Source: Agromyces terreus (GTDB lineage: Bacteria > Actinomycetota > Actinomycetes > Actinomycetales > Microbacteriaceae). From it: a stretch of 64,000 nt of DNA. The DNA is taken from positions 930,001 through 994,000 of the forward strand of contig NZ_WBIS01000001.1 in the NCBI RefSeq assembly GCF_009749465.1, read 5' to 3'. The notes under the pieces are model-generated. The model saw nothing but the letters and a program-made list of their open reading frames with translations. It did no database searches and was not told where the DNA came from. The stretch's first letter is position 1, and every line of letters begins with the position of its first letter. This document shows positions 17,706 to 28,582 of this stretch, one piece after another. A program made the position numbers and the translations under genes.

Positions 17706-18604
17706 TCGCCTTCGTGCTCCTCTTTCAGTTCGGGCGCGCCCGTTCCGGGCAGGTTCTGGTTGCGGTCGTACTCGTTCGAGAGCTGACCCTCCTGGCCGAG
17801 ATCGCGCAGCGAATCGATGTAGTCCTCGTACTCCGCATCGGAGACGACCTTCACGTTGAAGAGCATCAACGAGTGGTACTCGCCGCAGAGTTCGGCGCAC
17901 TTGCCCTCGTAGGTGCCCTCGCGTTCGGGCACGAACGACATGTAGTTGGTCTTGCCGGGGAACATGTCCTTCTTGTAGAGGAAGTCCACGACCCAGAACG
18001 AGTGGATGACGTCTCGCGACTCGAGCTCGATCTCGATGTTCTTGCCGACGGGCAGGTACAGCGTGGGCACCTCGGACTCGACGAGCGAGCCCTTCGGCCC
18101 CTCGTCGGAGAGCTGGCCCTGGATGCCGGGCGAGTAGACGTCTTCGTTCACGTAGTTGAAGTCCCAGGCCCACTGCTTGGCGATGACCTCGACCTTGACG
18201 TCGATCTGGTCATCGGCGAAGCGCTGCTCGATCGCCTCCTGATCGCGCGCGGTGAAGGCGAAGAACCCGAGCACCAGGATGAGCGGCACGATCGTGTAGA
18301 AGACCTCGATCGGCATGTTGTAGCGGAGCTGCACCGGGAGGCCGGTCTGGCCCTTGCGGCGACGGTAGGCGATGACGGCCCAGATCGTCAGGCCCCAGGT
18401 GATGACGCCGACGACGAGCAGCACGATCCACGACGTGACCCACAGGCCCGAGACGCGCTCGGTGTGGTTGGTGACGGGAGGCTGTCCGTCCTCGAAGCCC
18501 GGCAGGAACCCGTTCAGCTGAGCAGTCGTGCACCCTGCGAGTACGAGACTGAGCGACGCTGCGATCGGGATAGCAGCCCATCGGAGACGGCGATTGTGGC
18601 GCAC
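17702..18604 (-). CDS. ctaC: Cytochrome c oxidase subunit II
   Basis: 300 aa. Lipoprotein-type leader with lipobox LAGC (about residues 22-25), two membrane helices, then the Cu-A cupredoxin domain with [12 protein letters not shown], which provides both Cu-A cysteines, His and Met. There is no fused cytochrome c domain, as expected where QcrC carries the hemes. GTG start with AAAGG 6 bases upstream. First gene of ctaCDF. Confidence 0.95.
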   Translation of the reverse strand: MRHNRRLRWAAIPIAASLSLVLAGCTTAQLNGFLPGFEDGQPPVTNHTERVSGLWVTSWIVLLVVGVITWGLTIWAVIAYRRRKGQTGLPVQLRYNMPIEVFYTIVPLILVLGFFAFTARDQEAIEQRFADDQIDVKVEVIAKQWAWDFNYVNEDVYSPGIQGQLSDEGPKGSLVESEVPTLYLPVGKNIEIELESRDVIHSFWVVDFLYKKDMFPGKTNYMSFVPEREGTYEGKCAELCGEYHSLMLFNVKVVSDAEYEDYIDSLRDLGQEGQLSNEYDRNQNLPGTGAPELKEEHEGE

Positions 18605-18756
18605 CGGTGACCTTTCGGGAGACTCGAAGGCGCTTCACAGCGAAGCGCATGATCGATGGATAGCCTACTCCGACTCGACCGCGCTGGCGTGCAAGGGAAC
18701 CTCGTTTTCCGGGCATCGGCGTGCGGATTTCTACGATCATCGGCGCAAACAGAAAA
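18605..18756 (-). promoter_or_regulatory. ctaCDF promoter and structured leader
   Basis: On the minus strand TAGGCT at 18667-18662 is a -10 candidate, giving a leader of about 50 nt. The leader holds a 7-bp stem (18630-18636 with 18642-18648, 5-base loop) before the AAAGG ribosome-binding site. The remainder up to the erpA terminator shows nothing else. Confidence 0.45.
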
Positions 18757-18781
18757 GGGAGGCTGCCGGCGGCAGCCTCCC
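18757..18781 (-). terminator. Rho-independent terminator of erpA
   Basis: 11-bp perfect stem (18757-18767 with 18771-18781, loop GGC). Read on the minus strand it is followed by TTTTCTGTTT, one of the few in the window with a classical T-rich tail. Confidence 0.88.
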
Positions 18782-18802
18782 TCCTGGAGTCGAACTCAGC
18801 GC

Positions 18803-19153
18803 TCAGTGGAACGAATCACCGCATGCACAGCTTCCCTCTGCGTTGGGATTGTCGATCGTGAAGCCCTGCTTCTGGATGGTGTCCTCGAAGTCGATCGAGG
18901 CCCCGTCGAGGTAGGGGACGCTCATCTTGTCGACGATGACCTCGACGCCCGAGTAGTCCACCACCGCGTCGCCGTCGAGCATGCGCTCGTCGAAGTAGAG
19001 CTGGTAGATGAGGCCCGAGCAACCGCCGGGCTGCACCGCGACGCGGAGACGCAGATCGTCGCGCCCCTCCTGTTCGAGAAGGCTGCGGACCTTGTCGGCC
19101 GCCGTGTCGCTCAGCTTGACGCCGTGTGCGGTGTCGGTGATGGTGTCGCTCAT
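18803..19153 (-). CDS. erpA: Iron-sulfur cluster insertion protein (A-type carrier)
   Basis: 116 aa HesB/IscA family. The three cluster-binding cysteines are present: QPGGCSGL (about residue 45) and GSCACGDSF near the C terminus. Delivers Fe-S clusters to apo-proteins; the neighbourhood holds customers such as the Rieske protein QcrA and LipA. GAGGAGAGAC immediately precedes the ATG. Own promoter and terminator, so monocistronic. Confidence 0.93.
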   Translation of the reverse strand: MSDTITDTAHGVKLSDTAADKVRSLLEQEGRDDLRLRVAVQPGGCSGLIYQLYFDERMLDGDAVVDYSGVEVIVDKMSVPYLDGASIDFEDTIQKQGFTIDNPNAEGSCACGDSFH

Positions 19154-19196
19154 GTCTCTCCTCGGTGCGTCGAAGAACGCCTGATGTCTGGACGCG

Positions 19197-19202
19197 ATTC
19201 TA
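19197..19202 (-). promoter_or_regulatory. -10 element TAGAAT of erpA
   Basis: TAGAAT on the minus strand predicts a start near 19190 and a leader of about 37 nt that contains the GAGGAG ribosome-binding site. It lies between the M20 stop codon and erpA. Confidence 0.45.
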
Positions 19203-19219
19203 CCCGCTCCTCCTGGGAT

Positions 19220-20662
19220 TCAGGCCGGTTCGGCGGATTCCGAGGATCCGCGCGCGTCGAGCCTGGCGAAAAGCAGGGCCTCGCTCAGCAGCGCCCGCTT
19301 GAACACGCCGAGGTGCAACGACTCGTTCGGGCTGTGCGCGCGGGAGTCGGGATCCTCGACCCCGGTGACGAGGATCTGCGCCTCGGGGAACTCCTCCACG
19401 AGCTCCGCGATGAACGGGATGGATCCGCCGACGCCGATGTCGATCGGCGCCCGCCCCCAGGCATCCGTCATCGCCGACCGTGTCTCCTCGACCGCCCAAC
19501 CGCCGGTGTCGACGAGGAAGGCCTGCCCCTTGTCGACGTCCTCGAAGCCCAGCTTCACGCCGAACGGCGCCGCTGCCTCGAGGTGCGCGCGGATCGCGTC
19601 GTACGCGTCGCCCGCGTCCTGACCGGGTGCGATGCGGGCGCTGATGCGCACGCGCACCTCGGGCACGAGCGTGTTCGACGCGTTCGCGACGTCGGGAGCG
19701 TCGATGCCCGTGACCGTGACGCTCGGCTGCGCCCAGATGCGGGAGAGGATGCTGCCGGAGCCGATCGGGGTCACGCCCTCGACGAGTCCGGCCTCGGCGC
19801 GAAGCTGCGCCTCGTCGTAGGCCGGCGGTTCGAGGTCGGCCGAGGTGAGCCCGGCGATGGCGACCGAGCCGTCGGCGTTCCACATGGTGTCGAGGACGCG
19901 GACGGCGGCGAGCATCGCGTCGGGGACCGCTCCCCCGAACATGCCGGAGTGCGAGGCGTGCTCGAGGGTGCGGATGCGCACGTTGAATGCGACGGCACCG
20001 CGGAGCGCGACGGTGATGGCCGGGGTGTCGACATCCCAGTTGCCCGAGTCCGCGACGATGATCGCGTCGGCCGCGAGCAGGTCTCGATTCTCGCGCAGGA
20101 AGTTCGCGAAGGATCTGGACGCCCATTCCTCCTCGCCCTCGATGAAGACCGCGAGCCCGAGGTCGAAGTCACCGGCGGCCTCGGCGAAGGCCCGCACGGC
20201 GCCGACATGAGCCATGACGCCGGCCTTGTCGTCGGCGGCGCCGCGTCCGTAGAGCCGATCGCCGCGCTGCGTCGGCTCGAAGGGCGACGTCTCCCAGTCC
20301 TCGTCCTTTCCGGGCGGCTGGACGTCGTGGTGGGCGTAGAGCAGCACGGTCGGTCGCCCGTTGCGCGCCGGGCGGCTCGCCACGACCGCGGGCTGACCGA
20401 GTTCGCTGCCGTCGTCGACGAGCGCCCGGCGCACCTCGACGAGATCGAAGACCCCGGTCTCGCGGAGCAGCGCGGCGACGGCGTCGGCACTGCGGGCGAC
20501 ATGGGCCGGATCGAAGGCGGGCCAGGAAACCGACGGGATCCTCACGAGGTTCGCGAGATCGGCGATCGTGCTCGGGAATCCGGCGTCGACGGCGTCGCGG
20601 ATCGCGTCGACGACCTCGGGGTTCGGGGCGGAGGCGGGGCCGGTGGGTGTGGGCTCGGTCAT
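19220..20662 (-). CDS. M20 family dipeptidase
   Basis: 480 aa metallopeptidase of the M20 family (CNDP/PepV-like). Metal ligands: LLYAHHDVQPPG, GRGAADDKAG with the bridging Asp, the catalytic IEGEEEWASRSF, and late HSPNESLHLG. A dimerisation lid domain lies between residues about 210 and 330 (HASHSGMFGGAVPDAML). Cytosolic hydrolysis of small peptides is likely; the substrate is unknown. ATG 20662 has a -10 element 7 bases upstream; the frame continues further but without conservation. Confidence 0.9.
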   Translation of the reverse strand: MTEPTPTGPASAPNPEVVDAIRDAVDAGFPSTIADLANLVRIPSVSWPAFDPAHVARSADAVAALLRETGVFDLVEVRRALVDDGSELGQPAVVASRPARNGRPTVLLYAHHDVQPPGKDEDWETSPFEPTQRGDRLYGRGAADDKAGVMAHVGAVRAFAEAAGDFDLGLAVFIEGEEEWASRSFANFLRENRDLLAADAIIVADSGNWDVDTPAITVALRGAVAFNVRIRTLEHASHSGMFGGAVPDAMLAAVRVLDTMWNADGSVAIAGLTSADLEPPAYDEAQLRAEAGLVEGVTPIGSGSILSRIWAQPSVTVTGIDAPDVANASNTLVPEVRVRISARIAPGQDAGDAYDAIRAHLEAAAPFGVKLGFEDVDKGQAFLVDTGGWAVEETRSAMTDAWGRAPIDIGVGGSIPFIAELVEEFPEAQILVTGVEDPDSRAHSPNESLHLGVFKRALLSEALLFARLDARGSSESAEPA

Positions 20663-20667
20663 GCCGG

Positions 20668-20675
20668 TAATCTTA
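20668..20675. promoter_or_regulatory. Overlapping divergent -10 elements (M20 gene / DUF3043 gene)
   Basis: The eight bases TAATCTTA read TAATCT on plus (20668-20673) and TAAGAT on minus (20675-20670). The minus element is 7 bases from the peptidase ATG, so that gene should be leaderless. The plus transcript would carry a leader of about 18 nt with GAGGG before GTG 20698. Confidence 0.5.
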
Positions 20676-20697
20676 AAGGAACCGATTCGAGGGACCA

Positions 20698-21279
20698 GTG
20701 GCAAAGCAACCCACCAACAGCGAAGAACCGAGCGCCGAGACGCTCGAAGAGACCCAGGCACGGCTGAAGGCCGGCAAGGGGGCACCGACACCGACCCGTG
20801 CCGAGCAGGAGGCTGCGCGAAAGCGCCCCCTCGTGCCGAACGACCGCAAGGAAGCGGCGAAGGCGGCCAAGGCGAAGGAGGCCGAAGCACGCGAGCGCGC
20901 CCGCGTCGGCATGGCCGCCGGCGATGAGCGGTACCTCCCCATGCGCGACCGGGGTCCGCAGAAGAAGTTCGTGCGCGACTACGTCGACGCGCGCTTCAGC
21001 ATCGGCGAGATCCTGATCCCGGTGATGTTCGCGGTGATCATCCTCACGTTCATCCCGAGCGCGCAGGTGCAGGCGATCGGCATCCTCGCGCTCTGGTCGT
21101 TCTTCCTGATCGCGATCGTCGACGTGATCGTGCTCGGCCAGGTGCTCACCCGCAAGCTCCGGGCCAAGTACGGCGAGAAGACCGAGCGCGTGCGGTGGTA
21201 CGCCGCCATGCGCGCCCTCCAGCTGCGCATGCTCCGCCTGCCGAAGCCGCAGGTCAAGCGCGGCCAGTACCCGAGCTGA
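20698..21279 (+). CDS. DUF3043 membrane protein
   Basis: 193 aa. Residues 1-85 are a charged, Lys/Glu/Ala-rich cytoplasmic stretch. The conserved VRDYVDARFSIGEILIPVMF leads into the first of two membrane helices, followed by ILALWSFFLIAIVDVIVLG and a basic tail (KLRAKYGEK...). The family is actinobacterial and of unknown function. GTG start with GAGGG 5 bases upstream. Divergent from the M20 peptidase. Confidence 0.87.
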   Translation: MAKQPTNSEEPSAETLEETQARLKAGKGAPTPTRAEQEAARKRPLVPNDRKEAAKAAKAKEAEARERARVGMAAGDERYLPMRDRGPQKKFVRDYVDARFSIGEILIPVMFAVIILTFIPSAQVQAIGILALWSFFLIAIVDVIVLGQVLTRKLRAKYGEKTERVRWYAAMRALQLRMLRLPKPQVKRGQYPS

Positions 21280-21296
21280 CGCGAACACGGGTTCCA

Positions 21297-21331
21297 GACG
21301 ACGGCCGGCGGCGGATGCCCCGGCCGTCGTC
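21297..21331. terminator. Terminator between DUF3043 and phosphatase genes
   Basis: 12-bp perfect stem GACGACGGCCGG/CCGGCCGTCGTC (21297-21308 with 21320-21331) with an 11-base loop, between convergent genes. Confidence 0.75.
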
Positions 21332-21402
21332 GTGTCCGGGCCCCTCACGCGCGGGTGGAACCCGTCGGCGGCGCAGCGGCACCGGCGACCGCTGGGCCGC
21401 GC

Positions 21403-22551
21403 TCAGGCTCGGCGGAAGACCCCGCCGCGGATGAGCGGCACGCGCGTCTCGTCGTCGGTCAGCGAACCGTGCTGCCCGATCATGGCCTCGGCCTGCCGGT
21501 TCGGCTCGCGTCGGTCGTAGTACGCGATGCCGGCTCGCGCGGCGACCAGGATGTCGCCGATGCGCGGCCGGACCTCGTCGGCGACGGCGCCGTACAGGCC
21601 CGCCGCGACCGCTTCGTCGCGTGAGAGGACCCACGAGCGGTGCCCCTCGGCGTCGCGCCACCGGGCGAGGAGCCCGTCCCGCTCCCCCGCGTCGAGCGCC
21701 GGCTCGAGGTAGAGCGAGAGGAAGCGCGGCTCTCCGCCCACGTGCCGGACCCCCGCGAGCAGCTCGGGCTTCGCGTCGACGAACACGTGACGGTGCGCGG
21801 GCACGTCGACCACGCCGTGGTCGGCGGTCACGAGCAGACCCGTGCCTCGAGGCATCCGCCCCTCGAAGGAGGCGACCTCCGCGTCGAGCTGCTCGAGCAG
21901 GCCCAGCCATCGGTCGGACTCCCAGCCATGCGCGTGCGCGGCCTGGTCGAGTTCGGGCACGTACAGGTAGATGAGCGGGGCGCTCCTCCTCCGGAGCAGG
22001 TCGAGCGCCTCGGCGAACCGGTCGGCGATCGAGGCGGCGGCGCGATACTCGGCTCCGCGGAGGACCGCCCGCGTGAATCCGGAGTCGGCGTACCGCGCGG
22101 CGCCGATCGCGACGGCGTCGATGCCGGCGGCGTGCGCCCGCTCGAACACGGTCTCGCTGCGTTGCCAGGTCTCGGGCACCATCGCGGCGTCCCACCCGCT
22201 GAGCTGGTTGACGAGCCGGTCGTTCGCTGCGTCGAGCGTGCGATAGCCGACGAGCCCGTGCTCGCCCGGCATGCGCCCGGTGGTCAGGCTCGCGAGGGCC
22301 GCGGCGGTCGTGGAGGGCAGCACCGTGCGGATGACGTCGCGCTTGGCCATCCGTCCCGCGAGGAACCGCGCGTGTCCGGCACGGGCCTGGAGGTTCGCCG
22401 CGCCGAGGCCGTCGACGAGGACCACCACGACGCCGGATGCCTCGGGCAGGCCGAGCCGGTTCGACTCGCCGCCGAGGCTGGACCGCGAACTGCCGAGCAC
22501 CTCGGTGAGGCGCGGAACCGCGTCGGCGGGCACCGGTAGCATGGCAGGCAT
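21403..22551 (-). CDS. Alkaline phosphatase superfamily (nucleotide pyrophosphatase/PhoDE-like) protein
   Basis: 382 aa. Metal site residues of the superfamily: VVVLVDGLGAANL (about residue 45), the nucleophile Thr in VLPSTTAAALASLTTG, YVPELDQAAHAHG, and LLVTADHGVVDVP. These are the hallmarks of type I phosphodiesterase/nucleotide pyrophosphatases. No signal peptide is visible, so it is cytoplasmic. The substrate is not assignable. A -10-like GAGACT lies 7 bases before ATG 22551. Confidence 0.87.
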   Translation of the reverse strand: MPAMLPVPADAVPRLTEVLGSSRSSLGGESNRLGLPEASGVVVVLVDGLGAANLQARAGHARFLAGRMAKRDVIRTVLPSTTAAALASLTTGRMPGEHGLVGYRTLDAANDRLVNQLSGWDAAMVPETWQRSETVFERAHAAGIDAVAIGAARYADSGFTRAVLRGAEYRAAASIADRFAEALDLLRRRSAPLIYLYVPELDQAAHAHGWESDRWLGLLEQLDAEVASFEGRMPRGTGLLVTADHGVVDVPAHRHVFVDAKPELLAGVRHVGGEPRFLSLYLEPALDAGERDGLLARWRDAEGHRSWVLSRDEAVAAGLYGAVADEVRPRIGDILVAARAGIAYYDRREPNRQAEAMIGQHGSLTDDETRVPLIRGGVFRRA

Positions 22552-22558
22552 CGCGCCC

Positions 22559-22564
22559 AGTCTC
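22559..22564 (-). promoter_or_regulatory. -10-like GAGACT, leaderless start of the phosphatase gene
   Basis: GAGACT on the minus strand lies 7 bases before ATG 22551 with no ribosome-binding site. It is a weaker match than the TAnnnT elements elsewhere. Confidence 0.35.
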
Positions 22565-22623
22565 GCACAGGCAGGGCGCGCCCTTCATTCCCGGCGTGAG
22601 CCCGACAGCAGCAGAGAACACGG

Positions 22624-25098
22624 ATGACCCGAGCCAAGAACCCGCCCGCCGAAGAACCGATCGTCGAGCGCATCGAAGACGTCGACGTCGCCACCGAGAT
22701 GCAGGGCTCGTTCCTCGAGTACGCGTACTCCGTCATCTACTCGCGGGCGCTGCCCGACGCCCGCGACGGGCTCAAGCCCGTGCAACGGCGCATCCTCTTC
22801 GGCATGAACGAGATGGGCCTGCGGCCCGACCGCGGGCACGTCAAGTCGTCGCGCGTCGTCGGCGAGGTCATGGGCAAGTACCACCCCCACGGCGACACCG
22901 CCATCTACGACACGCTCGTGCGCATGGCGCAGGCGTTCACGCTGCGGGTGCCCCTCGTCGACGGCCACGGCAACTTCGGCTCGCTCGACGACGGCCCGGC
23001 CGCATCGCGGTACACCGAGGCGCGCCTCACCGCCGCCGCGATCGCGATGAACGAGGGCCTCGACGAAGACGTCGTCGACTTCGTGCCGAACTACGACAAC
23101 CAGTTCATGCAGCCGTCGGTGCTGCCCTCGGCCTACCCGAACCTCCTGGTGAACGGCGCGAGCGGCATCGCCGTCGGCATGGCGACGAACATGGCGCCCC
23201 ACAACCTCATCGAGGTCGTCGCCGCGGCACGCCACCTGATCGCCAACCCCGACGCCTCGCTCGACGAGCTCATGGAGTTCGTGCCGGCGCCCGACCTGCC
23301 CTCCGGCGGCACGATCGTGGGCCTCGCCGGCATCCGCGACGCCTACGCCACCGGGCGCGGCAGCTTCAAGACCCGCGCGAAGGTGCGCATCGAGCCCATC
23401 ACGGCGCGCAAGACCGGCCTGGTGGTCACCGAGCTTCCCTATCTCGTCGGCCCCGAGAAGGTCATCGAGAAGATCAAGGACGGCGTCAACGCCAAGAAGA
23501 TCAGCGGCATCTCCGACGTCACGGACCTCACCGACCGCACGAACGGCCTGCGTCTCGTCATCGGCATCAAGACCGGCTTCAGCCCCGACGCCGTGCTCGA
23601 GCAGCTCTACCGGCTCACCCCCCTCGAAGACTCGTTCAACATCAACAACGTCGCGCTGGTGAACGGCGGCCCGCAGACCCTCGGCCTGCGCGAACTGCTG
23701 CAGGTCTACGTCGATCACCGCATCTCGGTCGTCACCCGTCGGTCGCAGTACCGCCTCGCGCGGCGCAAGGAGCGACTGCACCTGGTCGACGGCCTGCTCA
23801 TCGCGATCCTCGACATCGACGAGGTCATCCAGGTCATCCGCTCGAGCGACGACACCGCCGCCGCACGCTCCCGCCTCATGGAGGTCTTCGACCTCAGCGT
23901 CGTTCAGACCGACTACATCCTCGAGCTCCAGCTGCGTCGGCTCACGAAGTTCTCGCGCATCGAGCTCGAGGCCGAACGCGACAAGCTCCGCGCCGAGATC
24001 GAGGAGCTCGAGGCGATCCTCGCCAGCCGGCATCGCATCGAGGCGCTCGTCTCCGACGAGCTCGCCGAGATCGCCGAGAAGTACGGCACACCTCGGCGCA
24101 CGCTCCTCACCGACGCCCGACCGGTCGCGACCGGCGCCGCGGCCAAGCGTGCCGCGGCGATCCTCGAGGTCGCGGATGTCCCGTGCCGCGTGTTCCTCTC
24201 GGCCACCGGCCGCATCGCGCGGGTCGACCTGCAGCCGGGCGAGGCGGGCGCTCCGAGCATCACGGTTCCGGCACGCCGGAGCAAGCACGACGCGATCCTC
24301 TCGGTCCTCGACACGACGAGCCGGGCCGAGATCGGCGCGGTCACGAATCTCGGCCGGCTGGTGCGTTTCACCGCGGTCGACGTTCCCATGCTGCCGCCGA
24401 GCTCGGTGCAGATGGGCGCCGGCGTGAAGGTCGGCGACTACCTCGGCCTGTCGAATCGCGATGAGAAGGTCCTCGCGCTCGTCTCGCTCACCGCCGACCG
24501 CTCGATCGCCCTCGGCACCAGGCAGGGGGTCGTCAAGCGGGTCTCGACCGGCGCGTATCCGAACCGACCGGAGTTCGAGCTCATCGGCCTCAAGGCCGGC
24601 GACGAGGTCGTCGGCGCGGTGCAGGGCGGCGAGAACGACGAACTCGTCTTCATCGCCTCGGATGCGCAGCTGCTGCACTTCCCGGCGGCGGCCGTTCGGC
24701 CGCAGGGCTGCCCCGCCGGCGGCATGGCGGGCATCAAACTCGCGAGCGGTGCAAAGGTCGTGCACTTCACGAGCCTGCCGTCCGACGCGATCGAGCAGAC
24801 CGTGGTCGTCACGGTCGCCGCGGCGAGCGACACGCTGCTCGGCGTCGACGCCGGCAGCGCGAAGGTCAGCGAGTTCTCGGAGTTCCCGGCCAAGGGCCGT
24901 GCCACGGGCGGCGTCCGAGCGCAGCGATTCCTCAAGGGCGAAGATGCCGTCCGCCTCGCGTGGGCCGGCCCGGCTCCCGCGCTCGCGGTCGCGGCCGACG
25001 GCGCCGCCCGAACCTTGCCCGGGAGCGGCGCCAAGCGCGACGCGTCGGGTCAGCCCCTCGAAGCGCACATCGCGGCGATCGGCACGCGAGTCGGCTGA
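22624..25098 (+). CDS. parC: Type IIA DNA topoisomerase subunit A (ParC/GyrA-like)
   Basis: 824 aa. Winged-helix breakage-reunion domain with [19 protein letters not shown] (quinolone-determining region, Thr and Asp at the GyrA Ser83/Asp87 positions) and catalytic Tyr in AASRYTEAR (about residue 128). The C-terminal beta-pinwheel lacks a recognisable QRRGGKG GyrA box, so it is more topoisomerase IV-like, decatenating or relaxing DNA with the B subunit encoded opposite. Actinobacteria commonly have a separate gyrBA near oriC, which is not in this window. Confidence 0.9.
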   Translation: MTRAKNPPAEEPIVERIEDVDVATEMQGSFLEYAYSVIYSRALPDARDGLKPVQRRILFGMNEMGLRPDRGHVKSSRVVGEVMGKYHPHGDTAIYDTLVRMAQAFTLRVPLVDGHGNFGSLDDGPAASRYTEARLTAAAIAMNEGLDEDVVDFVPNYDNQFMQPSVLPSAYPNLLVNGASGIAVGMATNMAPHNLIEVVAAARHLIANPDASLDELMEFVPAPDLPSGGTIVGLAGIRDAYATGRGSFKTRAKVRIEPITARKTGLVVTELPYLVGPEKVIEKIKDGVNAKKISGISDVTDLTDRTNGLRLVIGIKTGFSPDAVLEQLYRLTPLEDSFNINNVALVNGGPQTLGLRELLQVYVDHRISVVTRRSQYRLARRKERLHLVDGLLIAILDIDEVIQVIRSSDDTAAARSRLMEVFDLSVVQTDYILELQLRRLTKFSRIELEAERDKLRAEIEELEAILASRHRIEALVSDELAEIAEKYGTPRRTLLTDARPVATGAAAKRAAAILEVADVPCRVFLSATGRIARVDLQPGEAGAPSITVPARRSKHDAILSVLDTTSRAEIGAVTNLGRLVRFTAVDVPMLPPSSVQMGAGVKVGDYLGLSNRDEKVLALVSLTADRSIALGTRQGVVKRVSTGAYPNRPEFELIGLKAGDEVVGAVQGGENDELVFIASDAQLLHFPAAAVRPQGCPAGGMAGIKLASGAKVVHFTSLPSDAIEQTVVVTVAAASDTLLGVDAGSAKVSEFSEFPAKGRATGGVRAQRFLKGEDAVRLAWAGPAPALAVAADGAARTLPGSGAKRDASGQPLEAHIAAIGTRVG

Positions 25099-25161
25099 TT
25101 CGCAACGATCGAGCTGAACCGCGTTGGGCAGAACCGGTCGACGATCGATGCATCTCGTCGC

Positions 25162-25187
25162 CGCGTGGCCCCGATCGGGGCCACGCG
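25162..25187. terminator. 26-bp perfect palindrome, bidirectional terminator between parC and parE
   Basis: CGCGTGGCCCCG-AT-CGGGGCCACGCG is fully self-complementary. It lies 63 bases after the parC stop and 3 bases from the parE stop. Confidence 0.85.
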
Positions 25188-25190
25188 AGG

Positions 25191-27269
<2,079 letters not shown>

Positions 27270-27415
27270 GTCGACCAAGCCTACTGAGCACCGCCGACCG
27301 CTGAGTGCAGGCGCTACGCGCTGAGCGAAATGCCCGACGCAAGGGAAGGACTCGGGCCCGCGACGTGCTTTCATTGATGAACGGAATTCGCGAACGTGAG
27401 CCAGGAGGAGGAGCC

Positions 27416-27646
27416 ATGACGCAGTACACCGAAACCAACGGTGCGGTCGAGGAACTCGAGACCCCGTACGAGCTCACCGCGCTCGATCGCTGCGACGCAT
27501 GCGGTGCCCAGGCGTACATCCGCGTGGTCGTCGGCAGCGGCGAACTGCTGTTCTGCGCCCACCACGGTCGCAAGCACCAGGAGAAGCTCTCGCAGATCGC
27601 GCACAGCTGGCACGACGAGTCCTCGCGGCTCAACGAGCGCCCCTGA
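27416..27646 (+). CDS. Small zinc-ribbon protein, DUF7455-like
   Basis: 76 aa. Core CDACGAQAYIRVVVGSG then LLFCAHHGRKH: two CxxC/CxxH half-sites suggesting one structural zinc. The C terminus is amphipathic helix. Function unknown; short proteins of this kind are common next to core genes in actinobacteria. A very strong AGGAGGAG precedes the ATG, so it is likely well translated. Followed by a large palindromic terminator. Confidence 0.82.
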   Translation: MTQYTETNGAVEELETPYELTALDRCDACGAQAYIRVVVGSGELLFCAHHGRKHQEKLSQIAHSWHDESSRLNERP

Positions 27647-27682
27647 GGCCCAGCTGACGACGCGCAGCGTCATCACGCCACG

Positions 27683-27716
27683 ACGAACGCCCCGAGATCG
27701 ATCTCGGGGCGTTCGT
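27683..27716. terminator. 34-bp perfect palindrome, bidirectional terminator
   Basis: Fully self-complementary: 16-base arms 27683-27698 and 27701-27716 around CG. The outer CACGAC/GTCGTG can extend the stem past a small bulge. It lies 36 bases after the zinc-ribbon gene and 122 bases beyond the gatD stop. Confidence 0.85.
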
Positions 27717-27838
27717 GCGTCGTGCGGGCGTTCGCGCGCAGGACCGTTCGTGCGCCGAACCGTTCGATCGGCGGCGACGGCGTTGCCGGCTGTCGTTCAG
27801 GTCGGGCCGGATGCCGCGACGGCGCGGCACTGCCCGGA

Positions 27839-28582
27839 TCAGCCGGGAGCGTCGGCGACGCCGGCGGCGGCGATCTGGGCTCGGCAGGCGGACTCGGCGT
27901 ACGCGTCGACCGCGCGGGCCTGGTCTCCCGCCTCGTAGGTCAGGCCCGCACGATCGGCCATCGCGGAGAGCATGCGATCGGCGAGGAAGGGGTTCTTCGC
28001 GAGGACCGGACCGTGCAGGTGCGTGCCGATGACCTCGCCCATGACGACGCCCTCCTGCCCTGATCCGCGCCCATTGCCCTGTCCTGCCCGCACTCGGCCG
28101 AGCGGCGAGCCTTCGGCGCCGACGTAGTCGCGGGCATGGTTCTCGAAGCCGACGAGCACACGACCGCTGCCCCGCTCGGCCACGACGAGGTCTTCGGTGA
28201 CGCGGGCACCGGCACGAGGCACCGCTCGCCCGGGCAGGATGCCGAGTCCCTCGACCGTGGTTCCGTCGGGGCGCTCGATGCCCCAGGAGAGCAGCTCCCA
28301 CCCGGTGCCGACGGCGAGGATCGGAACGCCCTCGGTGCCCCAGCGCCGAAGCTCGTCGTGGAGCTCCAGCAGTCGTCCGCGACTGCGTTCGAGGGAGGCG
28401 TCGCTGCCGGAGCCGAGCACGACGGCGTCGACCTGCTCGGGAAGATCGGCGCGAGACTCGACCGCGACGACGCGCGCATCGAGACCGGCCCACGCGGCCC
28501 GACGGGCGAGCACGGCGGCGTTCTCGGCATCGCCGTTCGTGTTCTGCAGCGACGGCACGAGCGTCACGATGGTGAGGGTCAT
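27839..28582 (-). CDS. gatD: GatD-like amidotransferase subunit without the catalytic cysteine
   Basis: 247 aa, class I glutamine amidotransferase fold of the MurT/GatD lipid II isoglutaminyl synthase. Conserved: GSGSDASLERSRGRL, GFENHARDY, and the catalytic-His motif THLHGPVLAKNPF (His190). The nucleophile elbow, usually V-C-x-G-[YF]-Q, is V91-G92-T-G-W-E: Gly92 (codon GGC at 28309-28307) replaces the Cys. The only Cys is near residue 233. It should not hydrolyse glutamine. ATG overlaps the murT stop (ATGA). Role inferred as a structural or repurposed partner of MurT. Confidence 0.85.
   Translation of the reverse strand: MTLTIVTLVPSLQNTNGDAENAAVLARRAAWAGLDARVVAVESRADLPEQVDAVVLGSGSDASLERSRGRLLELHDELRRWGTEGVPILAVGTGWELLSWGIERPDGTTVEGLGILPGRAVPRAGARVTEDLVVAERGSGRVLVGFENHARDYVGAEGSPLGRVRAGQGNGRGSGQEGVVMGEVIGTHLHGPVLAKNPFLADRMLSAMADRAGLTYEAGDQARAVDAYAESACRAQIAAAGVADAPG

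Noticed and set aside
28307-28309. GatD Cys-to-Gly change as a sequencing error
   Set aside because: Neighbouring family-conserved positions are changed as well, and the partner MurT has lost its cysteines, so a single base error does not explain it.
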